This document shows positions 1 to 10,424 of a stretch of DNA of 64,000 nt, piece after piece. The notes under the pieces were generated by a model that searched no databases, had not been told where the DNA came from, and saw only the letters and a program-made list of their open reading frames with translations. The position numbers and the translations under genes are program-made. The stretch comes from Cliona cf. orientalis. Lineage: Eukaryota; Porifera; Demospongiae; Clionaida; Clionaidae. Position 1 is the first letter of the stretch. Each line of letters starts with the position of its first letter. The stretch is taken from assembly GCA_963930775.1 (NCBI GenBank), contig OZ005689.1:24116058-24180057 (forward strand). The letters are read 5' to 3'.

Positions 1-657
1 GCCCGCATCCTTTCCACAATTTCCAGATTTTATTCATTGTAGTGTATTAGTATAGCCGCCCTTAACCGCATTGTCTAAAAGTAGCTTCGGCATGGGTCGT
101 CAATGTTGCTGGTGCTCTAGTACGTATAGTGTTAATATATGAATAATGAATAATGAACCCCCCGCCTGCATGCCCCAGGCTTTCTGATGAAAGGGGAAAC
201 AAGGAATCATATTGGAGTGGCCTAGTATTATGCATGCATTCACCAGGCCACAGTGTATACTTCAATCTAATTCTGCCTCACCGTCGTTTTGAAGCAGCTC
301 ACATTAGTCACAGCTTGGGCCATAGCCAGCCATGTCAGTGGGTTGTCTGTTGTAGTGTCCAAGTCCAGCGATATCGAGAAAAGAAAACTTTTAAGCTCCG
401 GTCAAATGACTTCTGGTCACCTTCTTCTCATACAGACAGACGCATGCACGGACAAATGCAACCTTAGTATAAATCATAAAAATAGACTTGATTAGTGAAA
501 TAACAAAGTCACATGATCAACCGGGATGCTCTATGTACGCATGCGCAAGAAATAGAGGTTATCAACTGTCTCTGTGGCTGAATGCTGATGCAGCTAATGT
601 GGGGTATAGGAGTGAGCTTGCTTTGCTCGCTCACTCCTTGCATTATAATCTTTTATT
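1..657. other. non-coding, nothing recognised
   Basis: No coding region is convincing here; the short open frames overlap on both strands and have no domain-like composition. A small hairpin (GGAGTGAGC paired with GCTCGCTCACTCC) lies at about 609-638, just before the first family A repeat. Confidence 0.5.
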
Positions 658-1340
658 AACCCTCGGCGCATGCGCGAGGGTTACGGTAGTCGTTTTGTGT
701 GTGTGTGAGTGAGTGAGTGAGTGAGTGTGTGTGTGTGTGTGTCTGTTACTGCGCCACACCTCGTTTCTATGACTGAAATGCGGTATTGTAAGGTTCCTTA
801 CTGCGTTTTCATTGTATGTATTGTGTGGATTTAGCTCAAAACACTCTGTTCAAGAGTTTTGGCGTCATTTGTAGGTCACCGCTGCCTTCCTCGCTCCCTG
901 ATGAGCTTTGGATGAACAAAAGAGACAGTAATGGCTTCTTTTCAACTCGAAGGGTATGTATGGCTAGAGATGGATCTAACAAGACGACTGGCTCATCTCT
1001 GAGCATAGCACACTAGCAGATAAGCTTCTTGGCTTATTGTGCAAACTGCTGACACGGCACTGTACGTATACCTGTACGTATACCTGTACCTAGCATGTAT
1101 GGCACACGTGATACTGCATGCTGCATACCGGTATTACGCAATCGCATGCAATATGCCCCTGCGCGCATTTTTGCGGTAACTATTGATGTGCTTTGACCAG
1201 TTATATAATAATATTATGAGAAACTTGCAGCAATAGTATAGACATGCAATCTGCTCAGTGCACTTGCTATTTCATTTTTGATTACAATGAATCTCACAGC
1301 GCCGAGGATTTAGCACCAATAGTATTCATTGTGCATGTAC
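658..1340 (+). repeat. family A interspersed repeat, copy 1
   Basis: It begins with a palindromic ACCCTCGGCGCATGCGCGAGGGT end, then a GT-rich stretch and a conserved body (TGTATTGTGTGGATTT, GAGCTTTGGATGAACAAAAG). The same body is found reversed at 26165-26770 and 15655-15990, and forward at 16440-16690 and 17234-17430. The part from about 1016 is also the start of the duplicated block at 61.4 kb, but here it carries an extra stretch of about 80 bases. No coding capacity is seen. Confidence 0.75.
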
Positions 1341-1348
1341 TAGCTGTA

Positions 1349-1517
1349 GTGTCCCGGACAAGCGCCCACTCCCGGATAATCGCCCATGTACTACATTTCA
1401 AGGGGTTAGTGTAGTAGCTTCTATACAAATATATGGAAGATATATCCCGGGTAAGCACCCATGGACGCTTAAGTATATTTCACGATTTTAGCCTGCGTGG
1501 GTGCTTACCCAGGACAC
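1349..1517. mobile_element. MITE, TA target site, TIR GTGTCCCGGACAAGCGCCC
   Basis: The 169-bp segment is flanked by TA on both sides. Its ends are inverted repeats (GTGTCCCGG... and ...CCAGGACAC), and an internal inverted pair (CGCCCATG and GGGTAAGCACCCATGG) continues the foldback. A second, partial copy with the same end lies at about 34340-34424. A TA duplication fits the Tc1/mariner superfamily. It has no coding capacity. Confidence 0.7.
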
Positions 1518-1671
1518 TACGATACATGTATGTATTCTAGTTTAAATTCACTGTTATTTACAACTCCCTAAATACGTACATGTACGTGTACCACAGTGTA
1601 TAGTACCCAGTGAGTCAGGTGGACTGGCTAGTGAGACTGCACATAATCCAGATTCAACATAACATTAATTA

Positions 1672-2175
1672 CAGTGCTCCAAGGGAAGAGAGCAAAACTT
1701 TTGATTTTTTACGATTATGGGCAAACTTGGTATGTAGGTTCAGCATTATGTGGTCTAACAGTGATCAAATTTTAATCAAATTATGTTGGTCAATACTGTT
1801 TTATGGCTTCACCCGTGAAGAGATCTTTCCACAAAAAGCTTTAGATGAATACATGAGAACCACAGTGAGATACACAACCTCATGTGGCACAAGTGTAGGG
1901 CTACTATTTTATAAGGTAGAAGCCTCCAAATAAGTAAATCCACCAAGGACTTTTCAGAAAATTTTAATTTTTTGCAGCCATATCGTTGCTGTTTGCTTGG
2001 ATTCATATAAGGAAATTCCTGTGGTTTAGGGGTTCATGCTCTCGAATATGTTAGATAAGTCCCTGAGTAAAAAAGAAAATGGCAGATAATTAGGGTGGGT
2101 GTGCCATATTTTATCAAAGTTTGACCTTGGATGTCATGCTAAAAGGATCTGCTAGTATCTAGTATCAGGTCTAAG
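1672..2175 (-). mobile_element. truncated copy of the CAGTGCTCCAAG MITE
   Basis: Reverse-complement matching links this stretch to the full-length element at 35047-35770: shared segments include CAGTGCTCCAAG, the AGAAGCCTCCAAATAA region and GGATCTGCTAGTA. Only one terminal inverted repeat is present, so this copy is truncated by about 200 bases. Confidence 0.7.
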
Positions 2176-2447
2176 AAATAAATATGGAATTGATTTTTGA
2201 TCCAATTTAAAAAGTTTTTCTCTCTTTCTGTATATGTAGCACACTCTTGAACTGAAATACGTGCATGTAAGCCCAGTGCAGTGGGTGCTATTTTAAGGGG
2301 TCAAAGGCTAATCTAATATTTCAGTGCAGTATCTTTTGATTGTGATAAATTTTAAGTATTGATAGATGAAAAAAAAGCGAAATTCCACTATTGCTTTACT
2401 ATGTACAGCACGTGTAATATCATTGGTATAATTAAATGTAATATATA

Positions 2448-2915
2448 TTATTCAGTGATGTTCATAGTGGCCATCATCCCATTGATGTTCTCTTCAGGCA
2501 CTCTTGGTGGAGAACTTAAATCGATAAGATTGACATCTGCAGATCCACTTGCAGTAGCACCATTTAGGTCAGTTGGTGGGGAGAGCTGGAGTGTAGATCT
2601 CTCACTAGTTGATTCATTGGAGGTTGGGGCAGAGGAGCCAGCATCAGTTGAGGCCACCGAGTCTCCAACTCTCTCTGGCTTCTTTCTCTTCCTCCTCCTT
2701 GTCCTCCTCCTCTGTTTGCGACCTCTCTTAGAAGAGTCTGTACAATCTAGTGAAGGAGTGTAGGTTAGAAAGAACCATATGCATGCATGTAGGTTTACTT
2801 GTATGTGGCCACTGTTCTCCTCCTCTCCACCTTCTCTCTAGTTCCAGTAAGGCCCTCTCCCTATCTGCCAGCTGTAGCTCCCTCTCCCTCATGTGTAGCT
2901 CATAAAGAGCAATAC
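2448..2915 (-). CDS. 3' exons of a coiled-coil, basic-region protein gene
   Basis: The last two visible exons of a spliced minus-strand gene. The penultimate exon runs 2915 to 2799 and encodes a charged helix (MRERELQLADRERALLELER), a typical coiled coil. It ends at a GTAAAC donor. A 52-bp intron (2798-2747) ends in TTCACTAG. The last exon (2746-2448) then encodes an Arg/Lys-rich block (KRGRKQRRRTRRRKRKK, a likely nuclear localisation signal), a Ser/Thr/Pro-rich tail and a TAA stop. The exon phases agree (1 + 2 nt). Earlier exons are uncertain. A candidate at about 3437-3514 (-) has splice-like borders (TTTTACAAG before, CAAG|GTATTT after) in a compatible phase; if real, the MITE at 3214-3419 sits in the intron between. 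The layout (coiled coil, basic tail) is common in Myb/SANT-like DNA-binding proteins, including helper proteins of transposons, but no diagnostic domain is visible, so no function is assigned. Confidence 0.5.
2747..2798 (-). other. 52-bp intron
   Basis: On the minus strand it starts GTAAAC and ends TTCACTAG after a pyrimidine-rich stretch. Removing it joins two open segments in phase. Confidence 0.5.
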
Positions 2916-3213
2916 CTGTACCATAACGAGGCTAGTGGGTGTACTATACTCCACTTTAGGAAATTTTTCTTACGGCTTAGTGAATCACCCATGTACTTCC
3001 TTTTCTTGCTGAAAACAATTTTATCTTTGAATAAAGCAGTCTTTGAGCTTACTTTATACTTTTTGCTTAGCTAAGATTTCACCATAGAACATTGCATTAA
3101 GGAATGAGTTCCTGTGTAATACTTCTATATATTGCATAAAATTTAACGATGACACCACAATAATTTATAATCGGTTTGCACTATTTCGTGTAATAAAGAT
3201 ATTAATTACCTTA

Positions 3214-3419
3214 AGGTGACTATTATTTGCAGGTACATTTTTCTGCGATTTTGGCTTAAAACACATTTTGCGAGTACTAAATTTTGCGAATTGTACGCGA
3301 AAATGGTACAGGGTCGACAAATACTAATGTTTTATACTACTACGGTGCTACAAAATTTTGCGTTTTTGGGCCAATCCGCAGAAATATCAAACATTAGTAC
3401 CCGCAAAAAATAGTCACCT
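3214..3419. mobile_element. 206-bp MITE, TA target site
   Basis: The terminal inverted repeats AGGTGACTATTATTTGC and GCAAAAAATAGTCACCT match at nearly every position and are flanked by TA duplications at 3212-3213 and 3420-3421. The interior is AT-rich with TTTTGCG motifs and has no coding capacity. It probably lies in an intron of the minus-strand gene at 2448-2915. Confidence 0.8.
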
Positions 3420-3684
3420 TAGGTACTTGCTGAGCAAATACCTTGAGGGGACTCCCCAGTATACTTCACCTTCGAGGAATGAAGGCCCGGACAAGGGAAG
3501 TGGTACATTGTCCTTGTAAAATAAAAATGGTGTGAGCTAAATTAAAAATGTTTCAGCAAAAGTGATAAATATTACAGCAACAATTTTAGCAGAATCATCG
3601 GACAAATACATGTAGTAAACGAAAAGCGAACCAAGGGAGGTCTTGGATTTCAATGGAAAGGCACTACAACTTTGTAGGCCCATG

Positions 3685-4066
3685 TAGCCTCGTCCCCAGG
3701 CCATCCCACGTTTTCAATGTTACATGCAGAAATGAGGGAAGGCCTGGTCGATTTTGTGATGTAGTCATTACGTACCTGCCACCATTCCTGCTGGCGCCTG
3801 CCACGCTATGCCACGGCACGGCCACAGTTTGAACTGCCTAGCAACCAGGATGAGCATTATGCGGTGCGCGCAATCGAATATTTTCGTATGCGTGGGCAGG
3901 TAGTTGCGGGCTGCTATAGCTAGGCAGTTCAAACTGTGGCCGTGCGCGGCATAGCGTGGAAGGAATGGTGGCAGGTACGTAATGATTATACATCACAAAT
4001 CGACCAGGCCTTCCCTCTTTTCTGCGTGTAACATTGAAAACGTGGAATCGCCTGGGGACGAGGCTA
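3685..4066. mobile_element. hAT-like foldback MITE with 8-bp target duplication
   Basis: The 382-bp element has arms of about 180 bp that pair almost perfectly. The ends are TAGCCTCGTCCCCAGG and CCTGGGGACGAGGCTA. The 8-bp sequence GGCCCATG flanks it directly on both sides (3677-3684 and 4067-4074). Unoccupied relatives of the target repeat at about 6196 and 47330 carry GGCCCATG only once, which confirms the insertion. An 8-bp duplication and TAG..CTA ends fit hAT superfamily mobilisation. It has no coding capacity. Confidence 0.9.
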
Positions 4067-4162
4067 GGCCCATGAACCCTTTCATCAAGATCAGTATATA
4101 CATGTAATTACACTATAGCATACCACAATGCACTTTTGTATCTGCCTATGTACATGTATGTA

Positions 4163-4655
4163 GGAGGGATTTATCGTACCCCTATGCTAATTCCCTCCTC
4201 TTTATAATATATGGCGGGAAATAGTATAAGGGTACGCTATTCCTCTCCTATACTCGTAGGTGGAAAATAGCGTATGGGTACACTAAATACCGGTCACCTA
4301 CATGTATATGTACGTGTATATGGTTTAAGCCATGGCAGGAAATAGTGCATAGGTATACGCCCTATCCAAACCCAACCCAAACTCAAACCCAAACCGGTAA
4401 CCTACGCTATTTTCCGCTTAGGTATAGGAGAAGAATTGCGTAGTACTATCTATGCACTATTTCCCACCATAGTTTAAATTATAATGGGTGGGATTTAGCG
4501 TATCCCTACGCTATTGTTCACCTACATGTAGGTGGACAATAGCCCCTTTTTTTGCCACACTAATAATTATTATTATGTTATACGCATGTATATGAGAGAA
4601 TTAGCGTAGGGGTACGCTAAATATTTAGTATATCCTACGCTATTTTCCACCTATG
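4163..4655. repeat. hairpin cluster, GGGATTTAGCGTA-type, block 1
   Basis: At least five imperfect palindromes share the plan GG(A/T)GGGATTTAGCGTA then GG then TACGCTAAATCCC(A/T)CC, or their divergent forms (GGAAAATAGCGTA.., CTACGCTATTTTCC). They occur at about 4163-4199, 4212-4305, 4333-4475, 4483-4545 and 4596-4652. A short run of CAAACC-type repeats lies at 4366-4396. No coding is seen. Confidence 0.75.
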
Positions 4656-4830
4656 AGCAGGCCTTCATTTAGAAAGTTTTCCAAGGGGGGGGGGGGGCAA
4701 AACGAGCAAGTGTGAGAACAAAGGGGGCAAAGCCTTTTGTCTGTGTGCGTAAGCACACAATCTCTAGGGGGGTCTGCATGGGGGCATGCTCCCCCAGGAA
4801 ATTTTTGCATTTTAGACTCCCTGAGAGTGC

Positions 4831-5000
4831 TTCTAAATAATAGTTAGAGATCGAGTCCAATGTCCCTATGTGATTTAAGAGTCCCAAAGGCCCGAGGCTG
4901 TGGCATCCCGAGCGCAGCGAGGGTGGTACTAAGGGTAAGGGCCTGAGGGTCTCTTAAACAGCATAGAGACCATTGGATGAGATCTCTAACTGATTTAGAA
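4831..5000. mobile_element. foldback MITE with CCCGAGCGCAGCGAGGGT core
   Basis: The arms (TTCTAAATAATAGTTAGAGA... and ...TCTCTAACTGATTTAGAA) are inverted repeats of about 65 bp around a short palindromic centre. A related copy with the same ends and core (CCCGAGCAAAGCGAGGGT) lies at 8829-8980. Both are followed by a shared tail (ACCAATCAGAT), which also occurs near 58300. Confidence 0.75.
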
Positions 5001-5574
5001 TATAGCAACTATAAACCGTATGGACTAGGCTATAATTACATTGTGCATCTTTTCTTTGCCCTTGGCAGCCCAGTAATAGACCTACTTAGAAGACCTCTCC
5101 AGAGGTCATAAGTGAAATAATGTACCTCCAACTGACCAATCAGATTGCTGCATTTGTTGCAAGTATTATTCTAATGCATTCTCAGTCACTTAATTTGGTA
5201 CTATTTGAATGCTTGTACGCACAGGATCTCTAGCGGAGTCATACGTATGCATGGACATAAATATTACCCTTAATTGTGCCCGAGTTTTGGTAAATAATTA
5301 ACTAGTTCACTGACATACCATAGAAATTTTTGCCTTTTAGACTGCTTAATTCTGGTGCATTCTCAGACAATACTTTGATACTATTCGAATGCTCTTAGTA
5401 TCTTTAATTTTAGTATCTTACTATCATTGCTATACTATTAATCACGTTATGATGATTTCTTGGCTTTATGCATATGATAATACCAGTTTCATAAGGGGGG
5501 CGAGAGTCTATCGTGGGGGGGGGGGGCGTTCGCCCCCCACCCCCACCCCCCCTAAATGAAATCGTGCCTATGAG

Positions 5575-5766
5575 TATAGGAGAAGAATAGCGTACCCTTA
5601 CACAATTTCCAGCCATACATTATTTATGAAAAGGAGGAAATTAGCGTAGGGGTACGCTAAATCCCTCCTATATACATAGCTTAGGCTACGCTAAAAAAAA
5701 CAGTGGCCCTCCCATGTATATGGGTGGGATTTAGCGCGGGGGGGGGGGTACGCTAAATCCCACCTG
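5575..5766. repeat. hairpin cluster, GGGATTTAGCGTA-type, block 2
   Basis: It continues the 4163-4655 cluster after about 900 bases of other repeats. Perfect palindromes such as AGCGTAGGGGTACGCT lie at about 5643-5671 and 5727-5765; in the last one the loop has grown into a long G run. Confidence 0.75.
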
Positions 5767-5808
5767 TGTATATAGGCGTGAGAATCAATATAGTGTAATT
5801 TTATCCTA

Positions 5809-6345
5809 ACCCTTCTCATCATTGGCCTACCCTATGATCGCCCACACCCCTCTGGTAGCCAGCAATTTGCCTATAAAAACTTTGGTTGCTAGGCGATGGC
5901 CTACAAGTACGTATACATGTACATGTACAATGTACATGTACATGTACACAAATACATATAATATATGTATGTACATGTACATAATAATATGTATGTATAT
6001 GTATGCATGGGTATAATTTTAAACCGCATAAATATTATGACCAATATTTACTTGTATTGTAGATTTGATCATGTGTTATCTGAGTTTGGGTCTTGCCTAT
6101 TGAAGTGAAGGTGACCAGGATGACTCAGGTTAGCCACACAATAATTGTAGTGCCTTAATTGGGGTGCATGAGATGCATGGTCGAATGCACCCCAATTAAG
6201 GCACTACAACTAGTTTGTAGGCCCATGACCCCTCTCATCATTGGCCTACCCTATGACCACCCGCACCCCTCTGGTAGCCGGCAATTAGCCTATAAAAACT
6301 TTGATTGCTAGGCGATGGCCTACAAAAAACATTGCAAGGCGGGCA
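5809..6345 (+). repeat. family C repeat, two direct copies, with alternating TACATG stretch
   Basis: Two direct copies (about 5809-5905 and 6225-6335) share CATTGGCCTACCCTATGA, CCCTCTGGTAGCC and GGTTGCTAGGCGATGGCC; a third lies at 47370-47465. Between them are a TACATG/ATGTAC-rich low-complexity run (5908-6005) and a near-perfect hairpin at 6151-6205 (GTGCCTTAATTGGGGTGCAT with its complement). The same repeat is the target of the hAT-like MITE at 3685. Confidence 0.7.
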
Positions 6346-6598
6346 CCTGCATATGTACTTGCTAGTAGTAACGCATGACTTAGTTTGTTAGCCCTGTCTA
6401 CTGTACTGTACTATATTTTGTTGGATGTTACCTAGGTAACTAGTGGCAGAATATTCTTCAGTACCAAGTAATATGAACATTACAGTCCCATGTTAGTGTA
6501 CATGTGCATGTATATACACTGTGGGCAGCATGATCAATGTAGAGAATAAAGTATAGATTCCTAGGTCAACATAATATTACCTGACAAATCAGTTTATA

Positions 6599-7086
6599 CA
6601 GTGGAACCCATCTTATCCGGACACCCTTAAGACCCAGTAAAGTGGCCAGATTATCGAGGTGTCCTCGTTTTAGGGGTTATTGAAGTACAATGTATGGGCG
6701 GGTGTGGCTTACCGCGCCATAACCGATGATTTAATGTGACCTCTGACCTCAAAAGTGAAGCGCATGGAAGCTACTCAAGGCTACTAGCAGAGAGATTAGC
6801 AGTTCTAGCGTGCTTGTAGCACTATAGCTAGCCTTTAGCTCTTCTTGCTGTTTGTTTTACAAACGAATTTTTCACGAAAGTGTCCGCTATGAGGGTGAGT
6901 GTGTATGGGCAGTGATAGTGTTGAGACCAAGGCAAGTGTCTGCTCTACGGAGTAGTGAGGTAGCCGCATTTCAGGGGTTCTGATTGTATGTAAATCAATG
7001 GAGATAGCATTCCAGACCGGGCATGGTGTCCGCATTATTGTAGATATCCGCTTTTCAGGGGTGTCTGCAAGGCAGGGTTCCACATG
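6599..7086. mobile_element. pogo/Tc1-like MITE, TIR CAGTGGAACCC
   Basis: The 488-bp element starts CAGTGGAACCC after a TA and ends GGGTTCCACATG before a TA. It is the reverse complement of the element at 58819-59301 along its whole length, including CGGACAC-type subterminal repeats and a conserved centre (GCACTATAGCTAGCC). It has no coding capacity and presumably uses a transposase encoded elsewhere. Confidence 0.8.
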
Positions 7087-7619
7087 TAGGGCAGGCACAT
7101 ACATAGACAGTGGCCTTAATTAACTGCTGAGTGTACATAGTGATGTGGGTATATTAACTGGGTGCAGTTCTAGGGACAAGTAATAGTTTTACTAGCTGTT
7201 TTTCCTTTGAAGTGTGGCTTCATCATTGTACAAGGTCTTTTGGTATATGTTGCTATGGTAACAGAATCTGCTGTCACTAAGACCATTGCTTCAGATGGTT
7301 GAATCTACTGAGCAGTATCAGTATTAACCAAAGCACCCCAAGCACCTAAACAGGGGAAATGAAGGGCCTGACTGGTTATAAATATACGTACATGTAGCTA
7401 TAGGTTCCTACATATATGCTCCTGATTTTAGTACATGCATACATGAAGTAAGGCTACATGTACCTTATATGCTGCCCAGCTAAAGCAGGTAGAAAATCAT
7501 TTGGTATTGGTATACCAATGCTCCACTATACAGGCACTGCACACTGATAAAATTATTGTGGGCTAGGGTACATGTAGCTGTATTTTGAGCTTAATTTGAC
7601 TATACTGAAGAATTTCCTT
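7087..7619. other. non-coding, nothing recognised
   Basis: Unique-looking AT-rich sequence. No gene, splice-bounded frame or clear repeat was seen. Confidence 0.4.
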
Positions 7620-8040
7620 AGGTTGTGCAATTCCAGAACACTAGCAAATTAGTAGCTGGTTTGCTGGCCACTAATTTGAAATGAGGTAGACAGTTTACAA
7701 AAGCTGTTGCTGCTGAACAGGCTATTTTTTCAGCTGAGCTTGTGGTTGCCCTCCTCCACAAAGATCAGATAACTCCTGCTAGGAGGAGTAAGGGCTGAGT
7801 TATGGCTGAGTTATGGCTGTGGTATGTAGTAGAGGTCAGATAACTCTTGCTGGGAGGGGTGAGGATACAAGGACAATTGCCCAGATTTGTGCAATTCCAG
7901 AATTAAATTTATCTAGTTCACATACTGGTTTGTGTTTGCTGGCCACTCCAATTTTTTTAACCTCTGAAATTGGGCTCTTAGCTACCAGCTACCTAGGATG
8001 GGATAACCAGAAGGAAAAGTGGAGAGAGGGGGCTAACATG
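7620..8040 (+). repeat. direct repeat D, copy 1
   Basis: Matches 10425-11290 in the same orientation. Shared segments include GTGCAATTCCAGAA, GGTTTGCTGGCCACT, GGTTGCCCTCCTC, GAGGGGTGAGGAT and CCTAGGATGGGATAACCAG. Each copy contains two versions of the GTGCAATTCCAGAA motif. The open frame across it has no recognisable domain. Confidence 0.7.
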
Positions 8041-8828
8041 TACATGTATATTGGTCATCAGGCCCATAGAATAGGTATTGAGCCCAAATATTTAGGGGGG
8101 GGGATTGGGGGGTTAACACTAGAGATCGAGAATGTGCAGACTGGTGTTCAGATGCTAGTTACAGTGGAGCATAGGCAGGTATGTTTTACAATATTGGCAC
8201 GTTTGGGATAACGAAAAACATGCCATGAATTGCAACTGTGTCACTTGTCTGCCACAAATGGCACATTTATCATTCTCTTCTAATTAACACAAAGAAGTGT
8301 GTGACTGTTGTGCCACTTTTGGTTCAATATGTAACTGGAACCCTATAGGGGAAGTGTATGGGACCTCCAATCAAGAATGAATGAGGCGATTTATGAGAGG
8401 AGTCAAGGTCTGGGTTTTGAGTATAACTGTAGAAAACTTGGGGGGGGGGGGGGGGGGGATCGGGATTTCCTGAACTTGAGGGGGGGGGGTTAACAACAGT
8501 TAGCAAGTGATAAGGTTATAGCTGAGTTTTGGAATTGTACTTCTTGCATACAGCATCTGCAGATGTAATGCTGCTTTAGCAATAGAAAATGTATGTAGTG
8601 GGATTGATCTATATATGCAAGGGGGAAGGGGATGTGCCCCTTCCTGCATGGCGTGGAAATTTTAACATTTATATTGTAAGAGAGTAAAAAATGGCTTTCC
8701 ACTTAGGTATTTACTGATTACTTGGGTGTAGAGTTTAACCTACCACAATTAATTTATCAGAAGTACAACTAGGTATCATGGAATATTATTATGAGATATA
8801 TGATAAGGAATGACTTGCTTTTGCTGGC

Positions 8829-8980
8829 TTACTAAATAATAGTTAGACAATGTTTAGGAGGTTTCTATGTGATTTAGAAGACAGAAGGGCTGTGTGTAGA
8901 ATCCCGAGCAAAGCGAGGGTTCTACTGAGCCCTGACGTCTTCTAGAAACCGACTAAACAGTGTCTAACTGCTTTAGATCC
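8829..8980. mobile_element. foldback MITE, relative of 4831-5000
   Basis: It has the same ends (ACTAAATAATAGTTAG... and ...CTAACTGCTTTAG) and the same centre (CCCGAGCAAAGCGAGGGT). The ACCAATCAGATCACTG tail follows at about 9134. Confidence 0.7.
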
Positions 8981-9213
8981 TAGCAGCAATGCCTAAAGTG
9001 TGATAAAATAAACATCTGCCTAGCAACAAACCTAACCTCAGGTAAAAAAATTTACCAGGTTTTTTATGGAGCTTACAAGATTTTCTATGGAGCATACAAG
9101 GTTTTTTTATGAAGGATAGACACTCCACTTCAACCAATCAGATCACTGTATTTATTACAAGTAGGATCTAAGAATTGCTATGTGTACTTGGGGTGTGGTC
9201 AATTTCGTACTGA

Positions 9214-9755
9214 TCTTTTAGTGCATCTAAGATTTAAGCGCATACTTCCTTGCTGATCTTGCAATTGGCGCATGCGCTTAGAAACCCGTGTCTATGGTAC
9301 ATATATTTGTAACCAATCGGGCCCTTCATTTCCCCAGTTTGAAGTAAGGTAGGTGCTTGGGTGCTTTGCATGGTTAATGCAGTGGCGGAGGAAGATGGCT
9401 GTGACTGGGGGGTCACAGTGGATGTGTCACAGGTCCACTACAATAGGGATCTATTGAAGGACTGTCATGCAAGGGGGGGCACGTGCCCCTGGTGCCCCCC
9501 TGGTTCCGCCACCTATGTAATGCTCAATAGAGTCACGTATACAGGTGAGAAAGGGTCGTCAACGACGTGCAGAGTTCGCATGCACATGGGGTCACAATCG
9601 AGAAGTCTATTTAGAACGGCATCCAGCTCATTGCATTAAATATAGCTCTAGGCAGTCTAGATGGCTAGTGTGCCTATTTCCTAGTAGTAAAACCAGGAAG
9701 AAAGTATGCGCTTATTTCCAAATATGCGCTTAATTCTTAGGTGCACTTAAAAACC
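9214..9755. mobile_element. MITE with AAGCGCATAC-type ends, host of a nested MITE
   Basis: Inverted ends: CTTTTAGTGCATCTAAGATTT on the left and the complement AATTCTTAGGTGCACTTAAAA on the right, each beside a TAAGCGCATA motif. Inside, 9381-9512 is a separate inverted-repeat element. Confidence 0.55.
9381..9512. mobile_element. nested short MITE, AGTGGCGGA ends
   Basis: The ends AGTGGCGGAGGAAG and GGTTCCGCCAC pair, and the centre is a GGGGGCACGTGCCCC palindrome. It sits inside the larger element at 9214-9755, so it inserted later. Confidence 0.6.
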
Positions 9756-9759
9756 CACG

Positions 9760-10424
9760 TTTAGGGTATATGTATGGAAAGGCCCAATTAGTATCCATAG
9801 CTTTAGTAAAGGCCTGTATCATCCAGTGCCCTCTACTCCCATGCACACTGTAACTAATGTCTTAAATACATGTACCAGTTTTTGTGTACTCTCAACTCTT
9901 CCCTCACCTGCATTCAGAATAATACCCCCCTCTCCTATAGCTCTCCTCCTTTCATCTACTTTGATAGCTAGCTATCCAGTTCAAAAGTAAAAAAAAAAAC
10001 CTTAATTTATTTGTCCAGCAACCCCCTCCCCCCATCAACACAATTATATAAACTAGGCCTATTAACTAGTGTTCTGGGGCAATAGCCCAACTATAAGGCA
10101 ATTACCCTTATACCCTTACTTATTTGATCTCTGTACATGTTATGGAGGAGGGAAAGAAACAACAGCCACAACCCACCCATTTTAGTTGTATTAGCCAAAA
10201 AAAGAAGGAAAATAGCCTTATTTCAAATGACTGACCTCACAGGTTACAATTATTACCCGCTTGAAATTGCTGATACCAGTGGCTGGTTTACAAAATACTG
10301 ATCCTGTAGCTGCATCAGTGGTTTGCAGTACATGTAGCTGCCAGTGTTGTGGGTATTGTAGGCCCTCCTCAAAGATACATGAGTGTACTAGTGCTTCCTT
10401 TATTGTCCCTAAGTTTGGCATGTT
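9760..10424. other. non-coding, nothing recognised
   Basis: No supported gene. Pyrimidine-rich stretches occur at about 9905-9960 and 10010-10040. Confidence 0.4.

Noticed and set aside
4163..5766. CRISPR-like array
   Set aside because: Repeat units are palindromic and variable, spacing is irregular, and the genome is eukaryotic with introns.
5910..6005. Centromeric or telomeric repeat (TACATG-rich run)
   Set aside because: Short, irregular and isolated; simple low-complexity sequence.
7813..8211. 132-codon plus-strand frame
   Set aside because: It lies in direct repeat D, and the other copy (11055-11290) does not keep the frame.
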